64,000 nt of DNA from Bradyrhizobium murdochi (GCF_000472965.1 NZ_AXAU01000021.1:1-64000); one strand, 5' to 3'; positions 11,162-20,965 are shown, counted from the first letter of the stretch. Notes: generated from the letters alone by a model not told the origin. Made by a program: numbers and translations.

Positions 11162-11437
11162 GCGGGGCCCGGCGTTTGTGATCCGACAAACTCCAGCGTG
11201 ATTGTTGCACGACGTTTCAGCGGTAGGAGATTGGAAACAAGCTCGATTGACCCGCCATTTCTTAGGCCTACGCCGTCCAGCGGCGTAGGGAGCAGCCTTT
11301 CCATTCTAGCGCTTCAACGTTCGCGTGGAGAATACGATTGCGCAGCCGCCAATTTCGAAGCTGCAACCTCAACGACGATCATGGCGAGCTGGCTTGCCTG
11401 AGCTAGGCGCCCGTTTGCCCCGCAAAGGAGAAACGAG

Positions 11438-13392
11438 ATGAATCGGCGGGATGTGGCCGAATCAATCTTCCCGACCTACGGGTCTTGGATCCACTGATTG
11501 GGAAATGCCAGCACTTGGTGAGGGAAGTGGCGATTCCCTATCAATGGGATGCGCTGAACGACCGCAATCCCGAAGCGACACCGAGCCACGCGGTAGAAAA
11601 CTTCCGTATTGCCGCCGGACGTTCGAAGGGTGAGTTCTACGGCACGGCTTTTCAGGACAGTGATGTCGCAAAATAGTTAGAGGCGTTGCTTGGTCGCTGT
11701 GCCAGGCACCAAATCCGGACCTGGAGAAAGCCGCTGATGAGCTGATTGAATTGATTGCGGCCGCCCAATGCGGCGATGGCTATCTCAACACCTATTTCAT
11801 GGTAAGGGCGCCTCAGGACCGCTGGAGCAACCTAGCCGAATGCCATGAGCTTTATTGTGCCGGGCACTTGATTGAAGCGGGTATCGCTTTCTTTCTGGCT
11901 ACTGGCAAACGACGCTGCTGGACGTCGTTTGCAAGCTTGCTGACCACGTCGGCAAAGTTTTCGGCCCGGACCGCGATCAGTTACACGGCTATGATGGCCA
12001 TCCAGAAATTGAACTTGCATTGACGCGCCTCTACGAAGTGACGCAGGAGCAGCGATATCTGACGCTAGCCAATTATTTCGTGGAGCAACGCGGCACAGAG
12101 CCGCACTTCTATGACATAGAATACGAGAAACGCCGGCAATCTTACCACGTCAAACCATCTGGCACGCCCTGGATGGTGGAAAATAAAGCCCATAGCCAGG
12201 CGCACCTGCCAATTTCGGAACAGCGGACCGCAACTGGTCATGCGGTACGTTTTGTATACCTCATGACTGCGGTCGCTCATCTGGCGCGTCTGCGTCAGAA
12301 CGAGCAGCAACGCCAGACTTGCCTGCGGCTATGGCAAAACATGGTGCAGCGCCAGATCTATATCACCGGCGGTATCGGCTCGCAAAGCTTCGGCGAAGCG
12401 TTCAGCAGTGATTACGATCTGCCGAACGATACAGCGTACGCGGAAAGTTGCGCGTCGATTGGCCTGATGATGTTCGCGCGCCGTATGCTGGAGATGGAAG
12501 TGGACAGTCGATATGCCGACGTGATGGAGCGCGTCTTATACAATACGATCCTGGGCAGTATCGCTTTCGATGGGTGTCACTATTTCTATGTTAACCCGCT
12601 CGAAGTTCATCCCAAAACGCTGCGGTCCAATGGCATCTACGGTCATGTCAGGGCGGTGCGGCAACGCTGGTTTGGCTGCGCCTGCTGTCCGCCGAACATC
12701 GCACGCATTTTCACATCAATTGGTCATTACATCTATACGCCATGCTCCGACGCGCTGTATATCAATCTCTATATTGGCAATAGAGTGGCGGTATTGGTCG
12801 GCGAGCATACGCTTCAGTTGCTCATGAGCGGCAACTATCCTTGGAGGGACGAGGTGGAAATCGCTGTGGAATCTGCACACCAATCGTCCACACGCTCGCC
12901 CTGCGCCTGCCGGAATGGTGCAGCGCGCCGGAGACGACCCTGAACGGCGAACCCGTCAATTGCGAGTTGCGCAAGGGCTATTTGCATATTCACCGCACGT
13001 GGCGGCAGGGAGATCGGGTCAAACTATCGCTGCCGATGGAAGTACGCCGCGTATACGGCCATCCGCAAATTCGCAATTTAGCGGGCAAGGTGGCTATCCA
13101 GCGTGGGCCTTTGATTTATTGTCTGGAGGAAACCGACAACGGGACCGAGTTACACAACGTTTGGCTTCCTGCAGAAAGCCGTTTTTCGCTTATCGAAGGC
13201 ACTGGTCTCGTTAGCGACAAGATTTTGCTGCAGGCTGATGGGGCCCGGTTGCAACACCCGCATTCTGAAGAAAGGGCGCTTTATCATTACGACAAAGTGC
13301 CAGGACAGCTACAACCGCAGCCGCTGACATTCATTCCGTGGTTCAGCTGGGCTAACCGCGGCGAAAGCGAAATGCGGATTTGGATTAATTGA
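11438..13392 (+). pseudogene. GH127 beta-L-arabinofuranosidase (DUF1680), multiple frameshifts
   Basis: After an AAGGAG ribosome site the reading jumps between frames. The pieces line up as one GH127 protein: IPYQWDALNDR, SHAVENFRIAAG, WSNLAECHELYCAGHLIEAG, then the long piece at 12020-12943 with HLPISEQRTATGHAVR and YITGGIGSQ. The Zn/nucleophile cysteine cluster GCACCPPN lies near 12680. The last piece (12841-13392) is the C-terminal beta-sandwich ending at a normal stop. GH127 enzymes release L-arabinofuranose from plant arabinosides such as extensin glycans. The gene is broken near 11495, 11675, 11900-12020 and 12860. It is convergent with the effector on the minus strand and overlaps its end by 8 bases. 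Confidence 0.85.
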
Positions 13393-14407
13393 CGGGCGGA
13401 CCATCTTGCAGTGCGTCAGCCGTGTTCGGATTATCTACGCTGGCTGTCCGATAGTCAGCTAGATTGCCGCCCAGAAACAAGACCTCGGTCTCCTCGGTCG
13501 GTATTCCCCTTACCCAAACTCGCAATTCCTCATCTCCAGGAGCATGCCCGCGCTCTAAAATAGCGTTGATTTTTTTGGTCGGCCAAGCGGTGACACTCGG
13601 TACCGTGTAGGTGTGTAACTTCTTAGCGTTCTCTGCAATTGCCTTCGCGCCATGCTCGGTCTCGTCCTTTGAAAGGAGCAGTCGTGAGGGGTCCTCGCAC
13701 AATGACACAAAAGCACTCTCTGTAACGCCTTGGGTGTGCAATGCAGCGAGGCGCGCCATATCAATTTCGTCCTCCCTTTCGTCGTCCGAGCAGATAGCGG
13801 CCTTAGCAACATGCGGGCTAGCGTGAGCACGCAAATCCGCTAAGGAACGCACATGCGCGATGGCACTCACCTCCTTATCTAAGAGCGGCTCGCAATCGAT
13901 TTCCTCGTTCTGAAAACGATCTAGCGGCAGGTACGATGACGCCAAGACGTCTTCGAGAATGCGGTCACCATCGATACTGCCCACGGAAGATCCGGTTGTT
14001 CTCGGCCATTGTGCTGTTCGCTGCTCAGCCAGCCTGATCTCGTTCCTGAGCGCCTCAACGTTCGCTCCGGCGAGTGATGCGGCAAGTTCGGCGCGCCCCC
14101 GGATGAACGATAAGGCCGGGCACCGTTCGCTTTCCTGGATAGCGCACGCTCCCAGATTGCCTTTCTTCATGACCGAGGGCGAGCCAACTTCGGAATCTGT
14201 CAAAGCGGTGGCTGAATCAGACGTTTGGTGGATTGGCCGAATGTCACTTAGCTGCTGCTCAAATTTCGCTTGGTCTGCGAACGGGTGTGCTGGTGACCTG
14301 GTTTGTCCGCTTAGGTCGCCCGGCTGTTCCGGCGCCCGTTGATGCTGCTGAAGGAGACCGTAAGCTTGAACAAAGTCTTCTGCGGTGTTCGGTGTATCGA
14401 TATTCAT
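13385..14407 (-). CDS. Candidate type III effector behind a tts box, family not recognised
   Basis: 340 residues from MNIDTPNTAEDF. This start is chosen because GGGGA sits 7 bases before it and a tts box lies about 40 bases upstream; an in-frame ATG 18 bases earlier is possible. The N-terminus is Ser/Gln/Pro-rich and shows no hydrophobic signal, as expected for type III secretion. The C-terminal third has blocks such as FVSLCEDPSRLL, AIAENAKKLHTYTVP and TEEVLFLGG-like TEVLFLGGNLADY. That pattern reminds me of bacterial toxins with an ADP-ribosyltransferase-like fold, but I cannot confirm it. The frame is intact although its neighbours are decayed, which suggests recent selection. Function inside the plant cell is unknown. 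Confidence 0.7.
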   Translation of the reverse strand: MNIDTPNTAEDFVQAYGLLQQHQRAPEQPGDLSGQTRSPAHPFADQAKFEQQLSDIRPIHQTSDSATALTDSEVGSPSVMKKGNLGACAIQESERCPALSFIRGRAELAASLAGANVEALRNEIRLAEQRTAQWPRTTGSSVGSIDGDRILEDVLASSYLPLDRFQNEEIDCEPLLDKEVSAIAHVRSLADLRAHASPHVAKAAICSDDEREDEIDMARLAALHTQGVTESAFVSLCEDPSRLLLSKDETEHGAKAIAENAKKLHTYTVPSVTAWPTKKINAILERGHAPGDEELRVWVRGIPTEETEVLFLGGNLADYRTASVDNPNTADALQDGPPVN

Positions 14408-14448
14408 TATTTTCCCCACGAGCATGCTACATCAGGTCCCATTTCAGT

Positions 14449-14476
14449 AAGGGGGGCGGCTTTCGAGAAGCTGACG
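14449..14476 (-). promoter_or_regulatory. tts box (TtsI binding site)
   Basis: On the minus strand the sequence GTCAGCTTCTCGAAAGC is followed by a C-rich run, closely matching the rhizobial tts-box consensus with its AGCTT-TCGAAAGC dyad. It ends about 40 bases before the preferred start of the effector gene. It is therefore expected to place that gene under flavonoid-NodD-TtsI control. Confidence 0.85.
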
Positions 14477-15005
14477 AGTCAGAGAAAGGAATGCCACTGA
14501 CGCCAAAACTTTTCGATCGCTTCCCGCTCAGCTGCCATCACTGCGGAGGAGAGCGCCCCACGAACCTGCATCGGCGGCGCGGATCCACCCTCCGCCACGA
14601 AGCGGACGATTAGGAGCCTGCAACAGCACCACCACAGGATGTCAGAGCCGTGCGGCTAGAGGGTTATCTCCTCTAGTTGCGCTCGGCGTCGTGGCTCGCT
14701 GCGGCGCCTGCGGCCGAGGCACCCGCAAGATCTGTCGAGCTCAGCCGCAGCGCAAGCATCGGCCGGGCAAGGCTCATGATTTTGATTTCGAGTTCAGCAT
14801 GATGGCCTGTACGGCCATAGTGCGATCCGCTGCGCCGTACTGGGCTCCTAGTGGAGCGGCAAACGGAGGTTGGAATTGCTTTCACTTTCCCGACTCAAAA
14901 CGCTCTCATGCTCATAGCAGCCTTTCTTCGGCAGACACCAATCCTGCTGCACCCGCAGAAAGAAAACTTTGGCCATTGGCTCATATTCTATTTTCTCTAA
15001 ACCGC

Positions 15006-15033
15006 GTCAGCTTCTCGAAAGCTAACGGTAGTA
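15006..15033 (+). promoter_or_regulatory. Orphan tts box
   Basis: GTCAGCTTCTCGAAAGCTAA is a near-perfect tts box on the plus strand. No effector follows. About ten bases downstream the sequence changes into a probable IS21-type end, reading TGTCAAGCG and onward. The downstream gene appears to have been displaced by that element. Confidence 0.8.
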
Positions 15034-15043
15034 GCGCGGGAGG

Positions 15044-15250
15044 TGTCAAGCGACGTCCGGATTTGACCCCGCAGCGACATGAGGAAGTGACCCCTTGTTG
15101 TTTTGCAGGACTGAACTTCTTCTCCGATTTGGCTTCTGGTGTAGCGGGCTTCTGCAGAAGTCCGCTGCGGCGCTTCTCCTTCAAGCGGTAGCTGTCGCCG
15201 CGGATAACGAGTGCGCCATCGCGTTGCACATGGTTCGAGTTGCGTGACGC
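15044..15250 (-). pseudogene. IS21-type IstB C-terminal remnant
   Basis: Minus-strand translation gives GALVIRGDSYRLKEKRRSG, like the C-terminus of IstB helper ATPases of IS21 elements. The presumed element end (TGTCAAGCG) lies just after the orphan tts box. Sequence further right (15250-15600) has broken frames that may be more of the same element, but I cannot place the Walker motifs. Identification rests on one short motif. Confidence 0.5.
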
Positions 15251-15626
15251 TGCTCATTCTGTGCCGGCGCCTGACTTTCCACCCTCGTCGGCCAGGCCAG
15301 CACGAGGGCATCACCAGGTCCCGCAGCTGCCTGATGTCGGAGAGTTCGTCGGCCACGGCTGGCGCCACGGCCCCGAGAGGCCTGGTCCATCCAGATCGAC
15401 ATGCTCTTGGCCTGCTGCCGAGCCAGGACGGCCCAATGACATGTTTCTTGATCAGTCGACCCTACAAAAAACCTGGCCTGAGCGCAAACCCAAAACCAAA
15501 GCGATCCTGAGGGTCCCAGGAAATCACACCATCGCTGTTGCGGGAAGGAGAAGCGCGGCATTCCGCCTTCGGCCGCCAGTGCAGCAGTTCAAGTGCCCGG
15601 GCGATACGCAAGATGTCGCGCGCAGG

Positions 15627-15863
15627 TTACCACCCTTCACATCCGTAGCAGCTACGACAGGATTCCTGCACTGTCCGCACCGCGACACGCGCCAAGATAG
15701 TCGGATCCGATTCACCCTCTGCGGCCAGAGTTAAGACCTTCTCAGCAAGGCATGCCTTCAACGAAGAGGTTCGCCTCGCTTCGGGCACCATCCGGACAGC
15801 ATGCTCCAGCACACCCCTCAACTCAGCACACACTTTATTTTGCGAGGATTTTGCAGGCGTCAT
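15627..15863 (-). CDS. Small hypothetical protein, possibly 3' truncated
   Basis: 78 residues from MTPAKSSQNK. The composition is plausible for a soluble helical protein, and the C-terminal part contains a CRSCYGC cysteine cluster. I do not recognise a family. It sits beside the IS21-type remnant, and its C-terminus may be a product of that junction. Confidence 0.4.
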   Translation of the reverse strand: MTPAKSSQNKVCAELRGVLEHAVRMVPEARRTSSLKACLAEKVLTLAAEGESDPTILARVAVRTVQESCRSCYGCEGW

Positions 15864-16049
15864 GATGCTACTCCACAAAATAGAACCTGTTCATGCGGAC
15901 TCCGGCCTACCAGCCAGTGTTCCCGAAAAAGCTAGAACTCGGCACCTGATGGCCCGTTCCGCCGAGTGAGTGTGGCAGTCGGGTGGGGGACGGTCACGCC
16001 GACGAATACAAGAGATATGATGAGCTGATGTGACAGTTGGACGAAGGAA

Positions 16050-16330
16050 TCACTGTGGCTCGCTGGGACGTAGTACCACTCGATCTGCCGGTGCTGCGAT
16101 CAGCGCAACATTGCAATGCTGGTGAGCCCGGTGTCGCTATCAGACACGATCATCGCTGGAACAAACGTGCGATGCAATCACAGCATCGAGCTCGCCCGCC
16201 CCCCAAGACTGTGCGGCGCACTACTGAAAGATAAGCAAGACATTCCCGCGTGAAGTCATTGACAATAGCCAGGATGCGGAAACCAAAACAGATCTCAAAT
16301 TCTAACTGGTTGAGGGCGACCGGACCCTCA
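16050..16330 (-). pseudogene. IS3-family transposase (OrfB) fragment
   Basis: Minus-strand translation contains FRILAIVNDFTRECLAY. In a shifted frame it then gives IVSDSDTGLTSIAM and QIEWYYVP, which correspond to the first Asp and the SDNGxEFTS / VEWHYI blocks of IS3-type rve integrase cores. Stops and frame changes interrupt it, and both ends are missing. Confidence 0.65.
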
Positions 16331-17053
16331 TCGCGTTCTTGGGGAGCTCAGTTCATTTAGCCGAAGACCAAGCGCTCCGGCACCCCGGGGACGGCGCGCA
16401 GCCGGCCAGCAATGGCTTCAATGCTCTTTTGATCGCGTCCCGATCAGCCAACAGCTTTACCTTCGTCCACCACCAGATCGTCGTCTTGTCCATGCCAATA
16501 CCAGTCTAGAGAAGAATACGATGCGCTGGCTGCCTCCGCCTCGTTCTACGCGCGAAGTTTGCGCCACAGCCCCTTGCCGCTCACCACAGCTAGCCCAAAT
16601 CCACCCGGTATCGCACTACGGTTCACCCGAAGATGTGCTCGATGCCTCCTTTGGGCAGACGAGAAGCGTGTAATCATATCGTCATAAGCGTTGGATATGT
16701 GTGATCAAATTTCCCCGGCGCTTCGCGAGGTAACGGCTATCCTGCATAGATTGTGTGTCTGGACAACAAACTAGCGGCGCTGAATCAGGTAGACGAAAAG
16801 TCGGTCGGCGGCCAATCGGAGGATTTGCCAGGTGGCGGCCGCATTTTCAGCCACTCTGATTGCACTGCTGCTGACGAACCGCAGCGTTGTATCGAAGAGA
16901 CGCTGCGATGAGTGGCATCGATCGATATAAACCTCGCGCAGACCGAATTATTCGAGATGAAGACGCCAGGCAAATGTACGGTGGCTTGCTGAAGAATGGC
17001 GCGATTGGTCAGTTTTCAAAGGTTAGGTTCTAAACTAAGTATCGGAATCCGGG
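16331..17053. other. Decayed intergenic DNA, nothing recognised
   Basis: About 720 bases with short open frames only. The left part may belong to a further transposase remnant, but no diagnostic motif is legible. No promoter-like box was seen. Confidence 0.4.
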
Positions 17054-17242
17054 ATGACTTCGATTGATGATAGCTTGAGTGAGATCAAATCCGTGCGGAA
17101 CGACATTTGGCGTGTTCGTACGCTGCTTCGAACCGAGTTGCCTGATGCGGAGCGAAAAATCGCTGAGAAGCGCCTGCTTGAACAGCGTTCCGCCTTTGAA
17201 CGGCTCTTAGCGACCACATTTCCTTTGACGTTGAGGCTCTGA
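17054..17242 (+). CDS. Small hypothetical helical protein
   Basis: 62 residues from MTSIDDSLSEIK, with heptad-like spacing of Leu and Ile through the middle (VRTLLRTELPDAERKI, EKRLLEQRSAFERLL). This suggests a short coiled coil. It has ordinary codon use and stands alone upstream of the nifA remnant. No function can be assigned. Confidence 0.5.
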   Translation: MTSIDDSLSEIKSVRNDIWRVRTLLRTELPDAERKIAEKRLLEQRSAFERLLATTFPLTLRL

Positions 17243-17559
17243 AGTCAATTCGGAGCCTGTGCCGCTCAAAAGGTAACTAAACGACGGACGTTTGAACTTC
17301 TTATTGACCGAGAGCATCTCGTGACTGGGAGTGGATTGTATGCGGGCTCCGGCAAAGCTCAGATGGAGGCAAAAACCGAATCGCCAAAAAATGTCGCGGT
17401 GATAACCTACCTTGTTCCTTGTCTTGCTTTCCACAGGTTTGATTAATTCTCCGATCCGCAGTCTGCCGATCCCTGATCAGCGGCAGACCGATCTGCACTC
17501 TTTTCGGCCGCCTTCGATGGTCGATCTTGGCGATTGCCCGTTGCATTCGGGAGCTCAGG

Positions 17560-18955
17560 ACACCAATTCGGCAGAACGATAAGCAGGTAAGGGCGAGGTT
17601 TTTTGCGATCGTGACGAATCCGGTGTTTGGCCCCGACAAGAAAGATGCGCTCGGCGCTTCCAAGAAACGCGCGGCCTTCATCGGTGTTCTAATTCGCAAT
17701 GATGCAACGGTTGCGGGCAGATCGGTTGCTGGAAGACCGCTCGCCATGTCGGCTGTCGATTCCGACGGCCGCCCTCTGGCCATGATGAGCAATCTAGTCG
17801 GCCAAACCGTGAAGCTGCATTTCTTGGTCGCGCGCGTCCTCCAGCTATTTGGCGCAGCGCTCCTCCAAAAGAGGCTATCAGAGCTGAAGCCCACCCTCGC
17901 CTGCAAGAGGGTCCATTAAGACATCATCGGCAACAGTCCCCGCGGCCTCTCGAGAAAATCGCGTCGTTGCCCAGTCCAACAGGATCGTGTTGTTGCGGGG
18001 CGTTCTGCGACCGGCAAGGAACCCACGCGTGCACGAGCTGTCGCCGCGCGGCGGGGGGCCCTATATTAGAAGAATTGCGCCGGGCTGCCTGAGATGGTGC
18101 TTGATCGAAATTGTCCGCCCGTGAGAAGAGGTCCTCACCGGAGCGCTGAACCCGCGCCAAGGGATGATTCAACTCGCTGACAAGGCAATCCCTCGCGAGA
18201 TCGGTGAGATCTCGCCACCGTTCCAAGAGCTGCTCTGTATCCTGGAGGAGCAGGAGTTCCAGCGCGTCGACACATCGGACTATCAAGGTCGCCGTACTAT
18301 CACTGACTCGATCAACCGCAATCTCGAGAGAAACAAGTTCCGCGCTAGACCTCTACCATCGCATCGTCGTGCCCATCCTGCTGCCGCCCTTGCGCGAGAG
18401 CCGCAGTGAGATCCCGCTGCTCACGGCCGAGTTCTTGAAGAATTTCAATGGCGAGAACGATCGTGCATTGAGCTTCGCTACACTGCAATGGAGGGTCTAG
18501 TAGTGAATTGCGTCTTTTTCCCCGCAACGTGTGCGAGCTCGAGAATTGCGTGTAGCGGACGCGACGCGGGCCAAGAAACTTGCGATCATCAGAACCGACT
18601 TTGCCAGCTCCTCACGGCGGCTGCCTGTTGGCGATGCTGTGGAGCCGCGGATCGGACGAGCTATCACTGCCGCAGCTGCTGATCGTGCCGCTGTCGCCGA
18701 AGCGCCGGCGCGGCTTCGGGGGAACTGGTCACCGCGTCCGATTTCGAGTTCGCAAGTTGCGGCCGAACCGGGGGCGAGACCGCCGAGCATTTGGGAGCGG
18801 CGCGAAAATGACCGACCGCGACCACGTTACCGCGGCCATCGAGAAGTCGGGCTGGGTGCAGGCGGGAGGCGACTCGCCTCCTTAGGTTAACCTACGCCGG
18901 CTGCGCGCTCAGGAAGTACGGCCACCAGATCAAGCGCATTAGCCGATTGTCGCGG
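17560..18955 (+). pseudogene. nifA: Degenerate nifA (NifA-type sigma-54 activator)
   Basis: Pieces in several frames follow the order of a Bradyrhizobium NifA. The GAF end is ALGASKKRAAFIGVLIR then SNLVGQTVKLH. A linker follows (LSELKPTL, DIIGNSP). The AAA+ core is VAQSNRIVLLRG, HELSPRGGGP, LTGALNPRQG, IGEISPPFQE, EQEFQRVD, FRADLYHRI and PPLRESRSEIPLL. The C-terminal helix-turn-helix end is AAIEKSGWVQA with ALRKYGHQIKRI. The Walker A motif is destroyed, and stops and frameshifts occur throughout, so no activator is made. A functional nifA must lie elsewhere if the UAS sites here are used. The 3' end carries the UAS for the following ferredoxin-suf genes. Confidence 0.85.
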
Positions 18956-18966
18956 TCGCGACACGC

Positions 18967-18982
18967 TGTCTGGCCCAGGACA
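18967..18982 (+). promoter_or_regulatory. NifA upstream activator sequence (TGT-N10-ACA)
   Basis: TGTCTGGCCCAGGACA fits TGT-N10-ACA exactly. It lies 43 bases before the -24 GG of the candidate promoter for the ferredoxin-suf operon, which is closer than the usual 80-150 bases. Confidence 0.6.
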
Positions 18983-19022
18983 TGTACAAGAGGGAAATAG
19001 CCGAGATAAATCAGCTCGGCGT

Positions 19023-19039
19023 CTGGCACGAGCCTTGAA
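19023..19039 (+). promoter_or_regulatory. Candidate sigma-54 (-24/-12) promoter for ferredoxin-suf operon
   Basis: CTGGCACGAGCCTTGAA has the GG element and correct 10-base spacing, but GA replaces the -12 GC. It may be weak. Its place between a UAS and the ferredoxin start supports it. Confidence 0.5.
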
Positions 19040-19081
19040 GGGAAGAAGCCGTCCCGTCGCCTGCTCAAGGAATCGGAGTTT

Positions 19082-19276
19082 ATGGCCTACAAGATAATCG
19101 CCTCCCAGTGCACCGGCTGCGGCGCATGTGAGTTCGAATGCCCGAACGTAGCAATCAGCCTCAAGAACGACATATATGTAATCGATCCGAAGAAGTGCAC
19201 CCAATGCGAGGAGCATTGCGACACGCCGCAATGCGCCGCTATCTGCCCGGTGCCCGGCACGTGCGTGCAGGCATAA
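19082..19276 (+). CDS. fdxN: 2[4Fe-4S] ferredoxin of the FdxN/FrxA type
   Basis: 64 residues with two cluster motifs: CTGCGACEFECP and a second C-x2-C-x8-C-x3-C set (CTQCEEHCDTPQCAAICP). The enlarged spacing in the second motif is typical of FdxN-type nif ferredoxins. These carry electrons for nitrogenase-related steps such as NifB-dependent cofactor synthesis. Here it leads the suf genes instead of following nifB. A GGAATCGGAG ribosome site precedes the ATG. The gene is probably expressed from the NifA/sigma-54 elements just upstream. Confidence 0.85.
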   Translation: MAYKIIASQCTGCGACEFECPNVAISLKNDIYVIDPKKCTQCEEHCDTPQCAAICPVPGTCVQA

Positions 19277-19286
19277 GGAGCGGCCG

Positions 19287-19472
19287 ATGAGCGGGTCCGC
19301 TGCGCGCAGCAAGATTGAAACACTATCGGCGGCGTTTCTGATTAGCGGCCTGGTTGGCCGCGAGCTGCGTGTGACTTACGCGATCGCCCATGCGGTGAAG
19401 GGGGCGGGCTGCCGCCGTCGTCGGACATGGTCGGAGTCGTCCTTGCGCGAGCGGCGGAGCGGGCAATGGTAG
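19287..19472 (+). CDS. Small ORF between ferredoxin and sufB
   Basis: 61 residues from MSGSAARSKIET, with a good AAGGAG ribosome site and a 10-base gap from the ferredoxin stop. It overlaps the sufB start by 7 bases. The first 40 residues look protein-like, while the Arg-rich tail looks out of frame. It may be a truncated gene kept for translational coupling. No family recognised. Confidence 0.35.
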   Translation: MSGSAARSKIETLSAAFLISGLVGRELRVTYAIAHAVKGAGCRRRRTWSESSLRERRSGQW

Positions 19473-20965
19473 CAGCCGTAAAAGACACGGTCGACCGGGT
19501 GCGCTCGATCGACGTCGACCAGTATCGATATGGGTTTGAGACGCTTATCGAGTCCGAGAAGGCGCCCAGGGGGCTCTCGGAAGAAACCGTCCGCTTCATT
19601 TCCGCCAAGAAGAACGAACCCGCCTGGATGCTGGAATGGCGCCTGGAGGCCTATCGCCGCTGGCTGACCATGACCGAGCCGACCTGGGCGCGCGTCAACT
19701 ACCCGAAGATCGACTACCAGGACATCCACTATTACGCGGCGCCAAAGCCGAAGAAGGCGCTGTCGTCGATCGACGAGATCGATCCTGAGATCCTCAAGAC
19801 CTACGAGAAGCTCGGCATCCCGCTGCGCGAGGTCGCCATTCTCGAAGGCGTCGAGCCGCCGCCGGGAGGTGAGCCCTCAGCAAACCGGAAGATCGCGGTC
19901 GATGCCGTGTTCGACTCGGTCTCGGTCGCTACGACCTTCAAGGAAGAGCTGAAGAAGGCCGGCGTCATCTTCATGCCGATCTCGGAGGCGATCCGCGAGC
20001 ATCCCGAGCTGGTGAAGCAGTATCTCGGCTCGGTCGTGCCGACCTCGGACAATTACTTCGCGACGCTGAACTCGGCGGTATTCTCCGACGGCTCGTTCGT
20101 CTACGTGCCGCCGGGCGTGCGCTGCCCGATGGAGCTGTCGACCTATTTCCGCATCAACGAGCGCAACACCGGCCAGTTCGAGCGGACGCTGATCATCGCC
20201 GACAAGGGTTCCTACGTCAGCTATCTGGAAGGCTGCACCGCGCCGCAGCGCGACGAGAACCAGCTCCATGCCGCCGTGGTCGAGCTCGTCGCCCTCGATG
20301 ACGCCGAGATCAAGTACTCGACCGTGCAGAACTGGTACCCCGGCAATGCCGAAGGCGTCGGCGGCATCTACAACTTTGTGACTAAGCGTGGCGACTGCCG
20401 CGGTAACCACTCGAAGATCTCCTGGACCCAGGTCGAGACCGGGTCGGCGATCACCTGGAAATATCCGAGCTGCATCCTGCGCGGCGACAATTCGCGCGGC
20501 GAGTTCTACTCGATCGCGATCTCGAACGGTCACCAGCAGGTCGATAGCGGCACCAAGATGCTCCATCTCGGCAAGAACACGTCGAGCCGCATCATCTCCA
20601 AGGGCATCGCGGCCGGTAAATCGCAGAACACCTATCGCGGCCTCGTGACAGCGCATCGCAAGGCGACCGGCGCGCGCAATTATACCGCCTGCGACTCGCT
20701 CCTGATCGGCGATAAGTGCGGCGCGCACACCGTGCCTTACGTCGAGGCGAAGAATTCCTCGGCGACCTTCGAGCACGAAGCGACGACGTCGAAGATTTCC
20801 GAAGACGTGCTGTTCTACTGCACCCAGCGCGGCCTCAGCCAGGAAGAAGCCGTCGGCCTCGTCGTCAACGGCTTCGTAAAGGACGTGCTGCAGCAGCTGC
20901 CGATGGAGTTCGCAGTTGAGGCGCAGAAGCTGATCTCGATCTCGCTGGAAGGCAGCGTGGGATGA
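19466..20965 (+). CDS. sufB: SufB, Fe-S cluster assembly scaffold
   Basis: 499 residues from MVAAVKDTVDRV; an in-frame GTG-type start 39 bases upstream lacks similarity. The family blocks are present: YVPPGVRCPMELSTYFRIN, the YLEGCTAP cysteine region, GGIYNFVTKRG, SWTQVETGSAITWKYPSCIL and the C-terminal YCTQRGLSQEEAVGL. SufB forms the scaffold complex with SufC and SufD, where sulfur from SufS is built into Fe-S clusters. Linkage to nif genes and a probable NifA promoter suggests a copy devoted to the high Fe-S demand of nitrogenase. Confidence 0.95.
   Translation: MVAAVKDTVDRVRSIDVDQYRYGFETLIESEKAPRGLSEETVRFISAKKNEPAWMLEWRLEAYRRWLTMTEPTWARVNYPKIDYQDIHYYAAPKPKKALSSIDEIDPEILKTYEKLGIPLREVAILEGVEPPPGGEPSANRKIAVDAVFDSVSVATTFKEELKKAGVIFMPISEAIREHPELVKQYLGSVVPTSDNYFATLNSAVFSDGSFVYVPPGVRCPMELSTYFRINERNTGQFERTLIIADKGSYVSYLEGCTAPQRDENQLHAAVVELVALDDAEIKYSTVQNWYPGNAEGVGGIYNFVTKRGDCRGNHSKISWTQVETGSAITWKYPSCILRGDNSRGEFYSIAISNGHQQVDSGTKMLHLGKNTSSRIISKGIAAGKSQNTYRGLVTAHRKATGARNYTACDSLLIGDKCGAHTVPYVEAKNSSATFEHEATTSKISEDVLFYCTQRGLSQEEAVGLVVNGFVKDVLQQLPMEFAVEAQKLISISLEGSVG

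Noticed and set aside
17301..17906. 201-residue minus-strand open frame
   Set aside because: It lies opposite the GAF part of the nifA remnant, where the plus strand shows clear NifA motifs.
19877..20776. 299-residue minus-strand open frame
   Set aside because: Antisense to sufB with no motifs; shadow.
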